Below are positions 16,361-25,815 of a stretch of 64,000 nucleotides of DNA, piece after piece. A program made the position numbers and the translations under genes. Every line of letters starts with the position of its first letter. The stretch's first letter is position 1. This DNA comes from SZUA-378 sp036652815 (GTDB taxonomy: Bacteria > Bacillota > Clostridia > Lachnospirales > Lachnospiraceae): assembly GCA_036652815.1 (NCBI GenBank), contig JAVVVE010000011.1, positions 1 to 64,000 of the forward strand. The letters are read 5' to 3'. A model generated the notes under the pieces. The model was not told the origin of the DNA. It did not search any database and saw only the letters and a list, made by a program, of their open reading frames with translations.

Positions 16361-19300
16361 ATGTCTTTGTTAAAAACCGTTTTGGTGGTTGATGATAATA
16401 TCGTCAATCGCAGGATATTGTCACATATATTGTCGAAAGAATACGAAGTGCTTGAAGCCGAAAACGGACAGGCTGCACTACAATTATTAGAGGAGCATAC
16501 GGAAGATATTTCAGCGATTATGCTTGATTTACTTATGCCGGTTATGGATGGATATGAGGTTTTAGAATCCATCAAGCATCATATAGAGTACAGCAATATT
16601 CCGATTGTAGTAACAACAGAGAACAGCAATAGCGACAGCGAGATAAAGGCGTTAACGCTTGGTGCGTGGGACTTTGTCTCGAAACCATATAATCCACAGA
16701 TCATTATGTTCCGATTACACAATGTAATAGACCGAAGCCAGCTTTCTGCTCTAAAACAATTAAAATATTTAGCAGACTATGATACCTTAACCGGTATTTA
16801 TAATAAGACAAAATTCTTTACCGCAACGCGCGACATGATTGACGCGAACCTCGGTGAGCGTTTTGTCTTTCTTCGTTTTGATGTAGACCGATTTCAGCTT
16901 ATTAATTCTTTTTTTGGGATTGCAGAGGGAGATCGCTTATTAAAATATATAGCGGATCGCTTAAAGGAGGATGCACAGACTTGTGCAAAATCGACCTATG
17001 GCAGGATAGAATCAGATATTGTTGCATTTTGCGTGCCTTATGATAAAGTCAAAGTGGAGAATATGGTTTGTCAGTCTAAAAAGACGCTTGCCAAATATAA
17101 TCCCAATTATGATATTGTACCATCGATTGGACTCTATGTGATCGAGGATACGACGATCTCGGTGGAAGAGATGTACAACAGAGCCACACTGGCTGCCAGA
17201 ACTTGCAAAGGAAATTATGTGGATTTTTTTGCCTATTATAAAGAAAGTATGAGTTTGGCATTATCTCTTGAGCAGGAGATAACCAATGAGATGAATCTTG
17301 CACTGCAGGCAGGGCAGTTTGAGATATACTTACAACCTAAATATAATATCCACACCAATTTACCCTGTGGAGCGGAAGCACTGGTTCGATGGAACCATCC
17401 GGTTAAGGGCATGCGTTTTCCAAATGAATTTATCCCGATTTTTGAACGCAATGGTTTTATTACCAAGCTGGATTATTATGTATGGGAACAGGCTTGTATC
17501 TGTCTCCATACCTGGATATCACAAGGACTGCATCCTTATCCCATTTCCGTTAATGTATCGCGTGTGAATGTATACAATCCTAACTTAGTGGATATTTTGT
17601 TCGAGCTCGTGAACCGGTATCAGTTGGAGCCTGCATTGCTGAATCTGGAGCTAACGGAAAGTGCTTATACAGATAACCCCATTTCTATGAAAAAGGTGAT
17701 GACTCAGTTACAGCACAAGGGCTTTGTTATCTTAATGGATGATTTTGGGAGTGGATATTCTTCTTTAAGTCTATTGAAGGATATTATGATCGATGTATTA
17801 AAGATAGATATGCATTTTCTGACCGATACAGATATTCCGGACAGAGGGGAGAATATCATTGCCAGTGTGATTCGTATGGCAAAATGGCTCAATATTCCGG
17901 TGGTTGCAGAGGGTGCTGAGACCAAAGAACAGGTGGATTTTTTGAGGAGCGTAGGCTGTGATTATGTGCAGGGTTATTACTTTGCACATCCGATGCCGAT
18001 TGTAGATTATGAAAGTCAATGTATTCCACTGGTGTCTAATACACACGGATTGCAACACATGGGTCAGGATGAAGAGGGATATGTGGATTCGTTTTCTCTG
18101 AATCAAGAGATGAAGCTCTTGTTTAGTAATGCCTTGCAGGCAGCCGTCCTTTATGAGTTTGCAGATAATCAGATTGAGATGATTCGAGTCAATGAAGCTT
18201 ACTATGCCTTATTGGGACATGAGGCTATGCTGGCTCAGAGGCTGAATCTGTTGGACTGGGTGGAAGAACCCTATCGTGCTCCGGTGCTTCATATGTTTCA
18301 TTCCTGTATTCAAACACAGGGTACAGCCGAATGTGACTATAAACGTTTGCGGGTAGGTGGAACACCGCTATGGATCCATATTAAGCTTCGTTATCTCTCA
18401 CTCATGGCGAACAAACATATTTTGGTGGGGGAATTAACCGATGTTACTATGCGTAAAGAGTTGGACGTTGAACTTCATAAATATAAAGAATCTTGGATGA
18501 ATGGCAATTATAGTATCCATACGGTGCTGATTGTTGATGATGCAGAGATTAACAGGACTATTCTTAAAAAAATATTACAGAATGAATTTCATTTTTTAGA
18601 GGCAGGGAATGGGGTAGAAGCAATAGAACTCATGAAGGAGTATCGACACCGTATCGATTTGATTCTGTTAGATATTAGTATGCCTGTTATGGATGGAAAA
18701 GCGTTCTTACAGTATAAGAAGAACCTGCCTGAATTTGATGGTATTCCTGTTATTATGATTACTGCGGATGACAGTCAGGAACAACAGATTAGTACGTTTA
18801 CATTAGGCGCCAACGATTATATCGTGAAACCATTTATTCAGGAGGTAGTCATTAGGCGGGTAAATAATGTACTGGAGGCCAATCACCGATTTAAAACGAT
18901 GGTACAAGAATACAATAACATGTCAGAGCAGGCCAAAACAGATTTGATGACAGGACTTCTCAATCGGATTAGTGCTGAAAAAATAATGACACAATACATA
19001 GAGAATCCAGCCACAACGTCAGCCATGATGATGCTTGATATTGATAATTTTAAGAATGTAAATGATACGTACGGACACGATTATGGGGATAAAGTTATCT
19101 GTGCGATTGCAGAACAGCTACGTACATTTTTTGGGACAGAAGAGATTACTGCACGCATGGGTGGTGATGAATTTGCTGTATTAATCAAAGATGTGCATGA
19201 CCGCGTACTGGTTGAGAGTAAGGCCAGAGCATTTGACAGGAGTGTCGCAGATATTATGATTGATGGAAAAAGTACTCATATTACCTGCTCGGTAGGCATT

Positions 19301-19456
19301 GCATTTTCATCGAATCAGGTGCGATCCTTTGAATTGCTTTACCAACATGCGGATCGGGCTCTGTACATGGCCAAGTGCTTAGGTAAAAATACAGTTGCTG
19401 TCTATGAAGAACAGACAGACCGGACACAAAAGGAGGAATCTACTACTTATGGATGA
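16361..19456 (+). CDS. REC-GGDEF(degenerate)-EAL-linker-REC-GGDEF cyclic-di-GMP protein
   Basis: 1031 residues without membrane helices. Order: receiver 5-120 with phospho-acceptor D56; first GGDEF-like domain about 135-295 with ESDIV (217-221) in place of GGDEF, so probably not a cyclase; EAL phosphodiesterase 305-550 with EAL 339-341, LTES, DDFGSGYSSL (460-469), K481 and E517 all present; PAS-like linker about 585-700; second receiver 720-840 with D771; and an intact GGDEF domain 855-1020 with GGDEF at 934-938. It should both make and break cyclic-di-GMP under phosphorylation control. It overlaps the next kinase gene by 8 bp, so the kinases and Hpt protein downstream are its likely partners. 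Confidence 0.9.
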   Translation: MSLLKTVLVVDDNIVNRRILSHILSKEYEVLEAENGQAALQLLEEHTEDISAIMLDLLMPVMDGYEVLESIKHHIEYSNIPIVVTTENSNSDSEIKALTLGAWDFVSKPYNPQIIMFRLHNVIDRSQLSALKQLKYLADYDTLTGIYNKTKFFTATRDMIDANLGERFVFLRFDVDRFQLINSFFGIAEGDRLLKYIADRLKEDAQTCAKSTYGRIESDIVAFCVPYDKVKVENMVCQSKKTLAKYNPNYDIVPSIGLYVIEDTTISVEEMYNRATLAARTCKGNYVDFFAYYKESMSLALSLEQEITNEMNLALQAGQFEIYLQPKYNIHTNLPCGAEALVRWNHPVKGMRFPNEFIPIFERNGFITKLDYYVWEQACICLHTWISQGLHPYPISVNVSRVNVYNPNLVDILFELVNRYQLEPALLNLELTESAYTDNPISMKKVMTQLQHKGFVILMDDFGSGYSSLSLLKDIMIDVLKIDMHFLTDTDIPDRGENIIASVIRMAKWLNIPVVAEGAETKEQVDFLRSVGCDYVQGYYFAHPMPIVDYESQCIPLVSNTHGLQHMGQDEEGYVDSFSLNQEMKLLFSNALQAAVLYEFADNQIEMIRVNEAYYALLGHEAMLAQRLNLLDWVEEPYRAPVLHMFHSCIQTQGTAECDYKRLRVGGTPLWIHIKLRYLSLMANKHILVGELTDVTMRKELDVELHKYKESWMNGNYSIHTVLIVDDAEINRTILKKILQNEFHFLEAGNGVEAIELMKEYRHRIDLILLDISMPVMDGKAFLQYKKNLPEFDGIPVIMITADDSQEQQISTFTLGANDYIVKPFIQEVVIRRVNNVLEANHRFKTMVQEYNNMSEQAKTDLMTGLLNRISAEKIMTQYIENPATTSAMMMLDIDNFKNVNDTYGHDYGDKVICAIAEQLRTFFGTEEITARMGGDEFAVLIKDVHDRVLVESKARAFDRSVADIMIDGKSTHITCSVGIAFSSNQVRSFELLYQHADRALYMAKCLGKNTVAVYEEQTDRTQKEESTTYG

Positions 19457-22277
19457 GCACAGTAATCAAGGGGAGAAAGAATTAAAACAGCTAGAGGAGA
19501 CCTATACACAGGCAGCCAGACAGTGTGGGGTTACTCTTTGGAAGTATGACTTTGCCGGTAAGACGATCTATGATATGCACAATGCAACGCATTGTAAAGC
19601 GTTTGATCAGGTCACAGAGATACACAATGTTCCGGAGGTTTTTGCCGAAAATGGCAGTTCCTTACATCCGGACGATGTGCCGGCCATCCTTGCGATGTAT
19701 GACAAGATCATGGCAGGAGAAAAACATGCAAAAAGTGTGGGAAGATGGTGGAATGCCGAACATAGTATCTGGTGGTGGTATGAGATCGCCTATACCACAG
19801 AATGTGATGAGCAGGGTGTGCCAATCAAGGCAATCGGCACTGCTATCGACATTTCAGAACGTATCAGATTAGAAGAACGTTATGAGGAAGAGATTAAATG
19901 GAGAAAAGTACACAATAAAGATGTACTTGGTTCTTTTAAGATGAATCTAACACAAAATACGTGTGAAGATGGTCAAAGTGATCTTCAAACGATTCTCGAT
20001 TTTCAGGGAGATGGAACAGTAGATGATTTTTTTGAACATGAATATGCGACCCATGTAGATCAGGAAGAACTGAAAGAATATAAAGCTATTTTCTGCCGTG
20101 AGAATCTGCTCAAAGGGTATCGAAATGGAAAATCAAGATTTGTACAGGAATCTTATGTCGATTTTAAAAATAATAAGATTCTTTGGATCCGAATAGAACT
20201 GGATCTGTTTCTGAATCCTAAAAATGGAGATATTGAAGCATATATTTATGCCTTAGATGTTGATCAAAAAAAGACCTCAACAGCACTTATGCATACTGTT
20301 GCTAATATGGATTATGACTATTTGGCACTTTTAGATATTGCAACGGGCAGCTATAGCATCTTTGCAAAGACGGAAAGCCACACTCCGCTGCCTTCAGCTT
20401 ATACGGACGATTATGAAAAAGAGGCTGTGCGGTATGCAAAACAATTCTTAGTGGAGGAAGATATTGAGACCAATATTCATGATATGTGCTTTCAAAATCT
20501 ATTGAAACAGTTAGAACAACAGGATATCTTTATCACCTTTTGTCGAGTGAAGGAAAATGATGGCAGTATCAGCCGCAAGAAATTACAGTTTTCTTATCTT
20601 GACAAAACGAAGAAAAAAATCATCTTGGCACGAACCGATATTACGGATATTTATAATGAAGAACAGCGTAAAAACGAGGTACTCAAGGATGCACTGCTGG
20701 CAGCACAACAAGCCAATGCGGCAAAATCTGAATTTCTTTCCAGGATGAGTCATGAAATCAGAACACCTATGAATACCATTATCGGGATGTCTACTTTGGC
20801 GGCAAGCTGTGTGAATGATCCCACACAGGTATCGGAATATTTATCTAAGGTTGGTATTTCCGCACGTTTCTTACTTTCTTTAATTAATGATATCCTGGAT
20901 ATGTCCAGAATAGAAAGTGGTAAAGTCCTGATTCGCCATGAAAGTATTCCTTTTGAAGAGTTTATCAATGGAATCAATAGTATCTGTCATGCACAGGCAA
21001 AGGAAAAAAATGTGGAATATGATTCTATCCTCACGAGTTTTACAGAGGAGAATTATATCGGGGATGCCATGAAGCTGCAGCAGGTATTAATTAATTTGAT
21101 TACCAATGCAATTAAATTTACACCTTCCGGCGGCAAGGTGCAATTTATCATTCATCAGGAAAAGATCAATTACAAGGAAGCTGTTATCAAGTTTACCGTG
21201 AATGATACGGGGATTGGAATCAGCGATGCATTTTTGCCAAAATTATTTGAACCTTTTGAACAGGAGATTACAGGTGTTACGACGCCCTATAACGGGACGG
21301 GTCTGGGACTGTCTATCTGTAAGAATTTAATAGATTTAATGGATGGAACGATTACTGTTAATAGTATCAAGGGAGTCGGCAGTGAATTTGTGGTGGAAGT
21401 AAAACTGGGCATCTCGGAGAATACAAAAAGAGCTGTAAAAGCAAAATGGGATATTCATCTTGAGAATCTAAAGGCATTGATAGTGGATGATGATATCGTC
21501 ATCTGTCAACAAACCAAAAAGGTGTTATTAGATATGCATATGCAGGCAGAGTACGCAGTTTCCGGTGCCGAGGCGGTAGCCGCTGTACGCAGTAAATGGA
21601 AGAAGAAATCCTGCTATGACATTATTCTGGTGGATTGGAAGATGCCTATGATGGATGGGATTGAAACAACGCGTGAGATTCGTAAGATCGTCGGACCGGA
21701 GGTGACGATTATTATCATGACGGCATATGACTGGGCCGGAATCGAAATAGAAGCTAAGATGGCAGGGGTCAATCTCTTGATTTCCAAACCTTTATTTAAA
21801 CATTCCCTTTCTTCTGCTTTTGAGAAGATCTATGGAGAAAAGGATGGAAAACACAGGTCTTCGGAATCGCAGGATTATGATTTTACAGGAAAAAGGGTAT
21901 TGCTTGTAGAAGACCATATCTTAAATATAGAGGTTGCCAAAAAACTTTTGGATGGAAAGCATCTCGAAGTGGAGGTGGCGGAAAATGGACTGCAGGCGAT
22001 AGAAACCTTTGCACAGAAACAAGATGGGTATTATGATGCTATTTTAATGGATATCAGGATGCCGGTAATGGATGGGCTGACAGCAGCAAGGTCTATCAGG
22101 CAGATGCGAAAAACGGATGCTAAGACCATTCCTATTATTGCGATGACTGCCAATGCATTTGATGAGGATATTGAAAAAACAAAATCCGCAGGGATGAATG
22201 CTCATCTGGCAAAACCGATTGAACCGTTACTTTTATATCAGACTCTGCAGCACTGCTTAAATGAAGAGGAATCATAA
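19449..22277 (+). CDS. Cytoplasmic hybrid histidine kinase with two receivers
   Basis: 942 residues from ATG 19449, the only start in frame near AGGAGG (19431-19436). Order: PAS-like domain about 20-145 ending in AIDISERIRLEE; two further PAS-like regions to about 410; HisKA with FLSRMSHEIRTPMN; HATPase with NDTGIGIS and GTGLGLSI; receiver 1 with the Asp in VDWKMP; receiver 2 with the Asp in MDIRMPVMDG. No membrane segment or signal peptide is seen, so the signal is probably cytoplasmic. The middle and kinase parts are clearly similar to the next gene, so the two arose by duplication. The first receiver (VDWKMPMMDG) is more divergent than the second. Confidence 0.9.
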   Translation: MDEHSNQGEKELKQLEETYTQAARQCGVTLWKYDFAGKTIYDMHNATHCKAFDQVTEIHNVPEVFAENGSSLHPDDVPAILAMYDKIMAGEKHAKSVGRWWNAEHSIWWWYEIAYTTECDEQGVPIKAIGTAIDISERIRLEERYEEEIKWRKVHNKDVLGSFKMNLTQNTCEDGQSDLQTILDFQGDGTVDDFFEHEYATHVDQEELKEYKAIFCRENLLKGYRNGKSRFVQESYVDFKNNKILWIRIELDLFLNPKNGDIEAYIYALDVDQKKTSTALMHTVANMDYDYLALLDIATGSYSIFAKTESHTPLPSAYTDDYEKEAVRYAKQFLVEEDIETNIHDMCFQNLLKQLEQQDIFITFCRVKENDGSISRKKLQFSYLDKTKKKIILARTDITDIYNEEQRKNEVLKDALLAAQQANAAKSEFLSRMSHEIRTPMNTIIGMSTLAASCVNDPTQVSEYLSKVGISARFLLSLINDILDMSRIESGKVLIRHESIPFEEFINGINSICHAQAKEKNVEYDSILTSFTEENYIGDAMKLQQVLINLITNAIKFTPSGGKVQFIIHQEKINYKEAVIKFTVNDTGIGISDAFLPKLFEPFEQEITGVTTPYNGTGLGLSICKNLIDLMDGTITVNSIKGVGSEFVVEVKLGISENTKRAVKAKWDIHLENLKALIVDDDIVICQQTKKVLLDMHMQAEYAVSGAEAVAAVRSKWKKKSCYDIILVDWKMPMMDGIETTREIRKIVGPEVTIIIMTAYDWAGIEIEAKMAGVNLLISKPLFKHSLSSAFEKIYGEKDGKHRSSESQDYDFTGKRVLLVEDHILNIEVAKKLLDGKHLEVEVAENGLQAIETFAQKQDGYYDAILMDIRMPVMDGLTAARSIRQMRKTDAKTIPIIAMTANAFDEDIEKTKSAGMNAHLAKPIEPLLLYQTLQHCLNEEES

Positions 22278-22278
22278 T

Positions 22279-25200
22279 ATGAAAAAAATGTCAGAGATAA
22301 AAGAAGATTTAAGGAAACTGGCGCTCCCAATTGGTCTTATTATTACGACAACCTATCCGGAGTACAATATCAGGTTTGCCAATGAGCGATTTTGCGAGAT
22401 GCTGGGGTTTGAAAAAGGAACGAAGGAGTTTATGGCAAGTCGTAGGTCTGCCTGGGACTGTGTCTATTCAGAGGATATCGCATGGCTGAAAGAAGAGGCA
22501 AAGAAGCGAAACGGGACGCAGGAACTGTACGAAATATCTTATCGTGCAGTGAAACAAGATGGTGGTATTATCTGGATCAATCAATGTTCACAGCATATGC
22601 TTGACGAACAGGGGCAGGAGCTTGTCTATGCTTATTATACAGATATTACAGCACAAAAGCGTATGGAGAATACGATTCTTGCCAGTAAAAAACAATATGA
22701 GGTTTTAGTTAATTCCATCCCGGGAGGTGTGGGCATGTATCGGCTGGATGCGGCTTTTTCTCCTATTTTCGTCAGCGATGGGGTTTATGCACTTTGCGGC
22801 ATGACGAAAGCAGAATATGCAAAAGCAACGAGCGACTCTACACTGAACGTATTTCATCCGGATGATAGGCAGGGGTTAATCGATGCCGTACAGGCTGCTT
22901 ATAGAGGAAATCATAGATTTGATTATACACACCGTGTTTTGCAAAAAGATGGCAGTTATCATTGGATGCACGTTTCAGGACAATTGTTAGAAGAACAAGA
23001 AGGGGCACCGGTCTTATATGCGGTGTTTACAGATGCACAGGAACAGATTAAAGCAGAACAGGCACTGCGCGAAAGTGAGTTTCGCTATGCTATGGCAATT
23101 AGAGCTTCTAATATCAATATCTGGGAGTATTGCTATGCAAAAGATGAGATGACTATTTTCTCAAAATCACCGAAGGTGAAGATACCCAATATTGTCATTC
23201 CTAATTACTCCAAATCTGTTATTGAAGAAAAACATATCCGTGAGGACAGTGCAGTTGTCTTTTTTGATATGCTGAACAGATTAAAGCAAGGCGAGAGGGA
23301 GACTACGGCTGATCTATGGATTCGGGAGCAAAAGGATGCGGCATTTTGGTGTGAAAGAGTCATCTATACCAATATTTTTGATGAAGAGGGCAGGCCAATC
23401 AAGGCATATTGTGTAGGTCATGACGTCACACGTGAAAAAGAAGCAGAAAAACGATACCGTGATGAAGTATCCTATCGAGAAGCGATGCAAAAGGCTACCA
23501 TGGCTTCTGTGAATGTCAACTTAACCAAAAACACAATCATGGATTACAAAAGTATCTTTTCGGAGGTCGCAGCACGTATCCGTGATTCTAAGACAGCACA
23601 GGAATATTTTAATCAGATGTATACCGAACTTCTTACCTCCAAGATGCGTGAAAGCTGTTCTAAGGTATTTAATACGAGCGCATTGTTACAGTCTTTTGCC
23701 AATGGAGAGACAACGCTGTCTATGGAGCTGGGCAGAAAGATAGCGGGACGCAGATATTGGACAATATTGACTGCGCATATGATGAAAACAGCAGAAACGA
23801 ATGAAATCGTTGCCTTTTTGTACTCTACAGATATTACCAATGAGAGAACTATGCAGGATATTATGAATGCAATTGTTAAAACAGATTACGATTTTTTAGT
23901 GGTAGTAGATGCACTGCGTGATACGGCGATTCGCTACAGTCAGAATGATTATAATCATAACTATGCACAGGAGAGTGAACATTTTGAAGAAGAGACCTTA
24001 ACGTATGCAAAACAGTTTATTTGTCAGGAAGATATACAGCGTGTGTCTCAAGAACTCACCATCAGTAATATTTTAGAACAGTTGAATGCTTATGAAACCT
24101 ATAGTATTTTTTATACTATACCGAATCCGGAAGGTGGAATCTTACAAAAACAACTTCGCTTTAGCTATATTGATCAAGAGCAGCAAAGCTTTTTGATGAC
24201 TAGAGTGGATATTACGGATGCGGTCAAAGAACAGGAGAAAAAGAATCAGGAGCTGATATCGGCGGTAGAGATGGCAGAGCGTGCCAATGCTGCAAAATCA
24301 GAATTTTTGTCACGTATCAGTCATGAAATCAGGACTCCGATGAATGCCATCATGGGTATGGAACGGTTGGCAAAACAGAATATAAACAATCAGACTTATG
24401 TATTGGAGTGTATTGAAAAATCGCAATATGCATCTCAGTATTTATTGCTATTATTAAATGATATTTTGGATATGTCTAAGATAGAAAGCGGTAAGGTAAC
24501 GCTGAAAAATGAAATCATCCACTGTCAGCAATTTTTAGATGCCATTACCACGATTATAGGCGAACAGGCTACCGCTAAGGGAGTACACTATGTGGTGACA
24601 GAAGCGGACTGTCATCAGGCAAGCTATCTGGGAGATGGAGTCAGACTTCAACAGATTTTAATCAATATACTCTCTAATGCGGTTAAATTTACACCACTTG
24701 GTGGGACTGTCCGCCTTACGATATTCATAAGCTCGACTTCAGCTTCAAAAGTGAATGTTTGCTTTGAAGTTAGCGATACGGGGATTGGCATTAGTAAAGA
24801 GTTTTTACCAAATATTTTTGAACCGTTTTCACAGGAGCACAGTGGCTCTACCACCAGTTATGGCGGCAGTGGATTAGGGCTCGCCATCTCAAAGAATTTA
24901 ACAGAACTGATGGGTGGTACGATTGAAGTTGTTAGTGCATTGGGAAAAGGAACCATCTTCAAAGTCCGGATTCCTCTTGGAGTTAATGAAGATACGGTCA
25001 AGATATCGCAGAATCCCGAGCTGCAAATGTCTCAAAATAGTTATGATTTTTTGGGAAAGCATATTTTGCTGGTAGAGGACCATCAATTAAATATTATGGT
25101 TGCAAAGAAATTACTGGAGTTTAAACATGCAGTGGTAGAAGTCGCCGAGAATGGAGAAATAGGACTGAATAAGTTTGCCACATCACCGGAACATACCTAT

Positions 25201-25446
25201 GATGCGATCCTAATGGATATTAGAATGCCGGTGATGGACGGACTGCAGGCAGCTAAGGCTATCAGAGACTTAGATCATGCATGGGCGAAAGAAGTCCCTA
25301 TCATCGCGATGTCTGCCAATGCTTTTGATGAGGATGTTGCCAAATCACATCAGGCAGGTATGGATGAACATCTTGCGAAACCAATAGATGCAGAGCTGTT
25401 ATATCAGACGCTGAGTAGGCTTATGTCTGTGAAAGGAGAGAAATAG
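22279..25446 (+). CDS. Cytoplasmic multi-PAS hybrid histidine kinase
   Basis: 1055 residues from ATG 22279, 2 bp after the previous stop. ATG 22261 is in frame but lies within the previous gene. Two clear PAS domains are at about 15-135 and 140-265 (ending TDITAQKRMEN and TDAQEQIKAEQ), then a third PAS-like domain ending VGHDVTREKEAEK and a further region matching the first kinase. HisKA has FLSRISHEIRTPMN, HATPase has SDTGIGIS and GSGLGLAI, and a single C-terminal receiver has MDIRMPVMDG. No membrane helix is visible. The stop is directly followed by the Hpt gene. Confidence 0.9.
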   Translation: MKKMSEIKEDLRKLALPIGLIITTTYPEYNIRFANERFCEMLGFEKGTKEFMASRRSAWDCVYSEDIAWLKEEAKKRNGTQELYEISYRAVKQDGGIIWINQCSQHMLDEQGQELVYAYYTDITAQKRMENTILASKKQYEVLVNSIPGGVGMYRLDAAFSPIFVSDGVYALCGMTKAEYAKATSDSTLNVFHPDDRQGLIDAVQAAYRGNHRFDYTHRVLQKDGSYHWMHVSGQLLEEQEGAPVLYAVFTDAQEQIKAEQALRESEFRYAMAIRASNINIWEYCYAKDEMTIFSKSPKVKIPNIVIPNYSKSVIEEKHIREDSAVVFFDMLNRLKQGERETTADLWIREQKDAAFWCERVIYTNIFDEEGRPIKAYCVGHDVTREKEAEKRYRDEVSYREAMQKATMASVNVNLTKNTIMDYKSIFSEVAARIRDSKTAQEYFNQMYTELLTSKMRESCSKVFNTSALLQSFANGETTLSMELGRKIAGRRYWTILTAHMMKTAETNEIVAFLYSTDITNERTMQDIMNAIVKTDYDFLVVVDALRDTAIRYSQNDYNHNYAQESEHFEEETLTYAKQFICQEDIQRVSQELTISNILEQLNAYETYSIFYTIPNPEGGILQKQLRFSYIDQEQQSFLMTRVDITDAVKEQEKKNQELISAVEMAERANAAKSEFLSRISHEIRTPMNAIMGMERLAKQNINNQTYVLECIEKSQYASQYLLLLLNDILDMSKIESGKVTLKNEIIHCQQFLDAITTIIGEQATAKGVHYVVTEADCHQASYLGDGVRLQQILINILSNAVKFTPLGGTVRLTIFISSTSASKVNVCFEVSDTGIGISKEFLPNIFEPFSQEHSGSTTSYGGSGLGLAISKNLTELMGGTIEVVSALGKGTIFKVRIPLGVNEDTVKISQNPELQMSQNSYDFLGKHILLVEDHQLNIMVAKKLLEFKHAVVEVAENGEIGLNKFATSPEHTYDAILMDIRMPVMDGLQAAKAIRDLDHAWAKEVPIIAMSANAFDEDVAKSHQAGMDEHLAKPIDAELLYQTLSRLMSVKGEK

Positions 25447-25803
25447 ATGGATAAAATGTTAGAACAATTAAGAGAATATGGTGCAGATGTGGATGGTGCC
25501 ATGGAACGTTTTTTAGGAGATGTAGCATTGTATCACTCTTGTTTTGATACTTATTTAGAGGATGTAGCTTTTAAGGCGATAGGGGATGCTTTGCAAAGAG
25601 AGGATTATAAAGAAGCTTTTGAATATGCACATGCACTCAAGGGCATCACAGGAAATATGGCACTTACGCCTATTTATCAGGAGGTATGCCTTTTGGTGGA
25701 AGCTCTGCGTAAAGGAGATTCTTCTAATCTGTCAAGCTACTACGTAGGGATCATGAAGCAGCTTGACAGACTTAAGAAGATACAGGAGTCTTGCTCGTTG
25801 TAA
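25447..25803 (+). CDS. Histidine phosphotransfer (Hpt) protein
   Basis: 118 residues, all helical. The phospho-accepting motif is AHALKGITGNM, matching the H-x-L-K-G pattern of Hpt domains, near residue 62. It starts on the base after the stop of the hybrid kinase. Hybrid kinases need an Hpt shuttle, so this protein is the expected carrier between the kinase receivers and the two receivers of the GGDEF/EAL protein encoded first in the operon. Confidence 0.9.
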   Translation: MDKMLEQLREYGADVDGAMERFLGDVALYHSCFDTYLEDVAFKAIGDALQREDYKEAFEYAHALKGITGNMALTPIYQEVCLLVEALRKGDSSNLSSYYVGIMKQLDRLKKIQESCSL

Positions 25804-25815
25804 TCGAGCATCCTG

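Noticed and set aside
25784..25815. Terminator between the Hpt gene and mgtA (TGCTCG/CGAGCA)
   Set aside because: The stem is clear but no T run follows on either strand, so I do not call termination.
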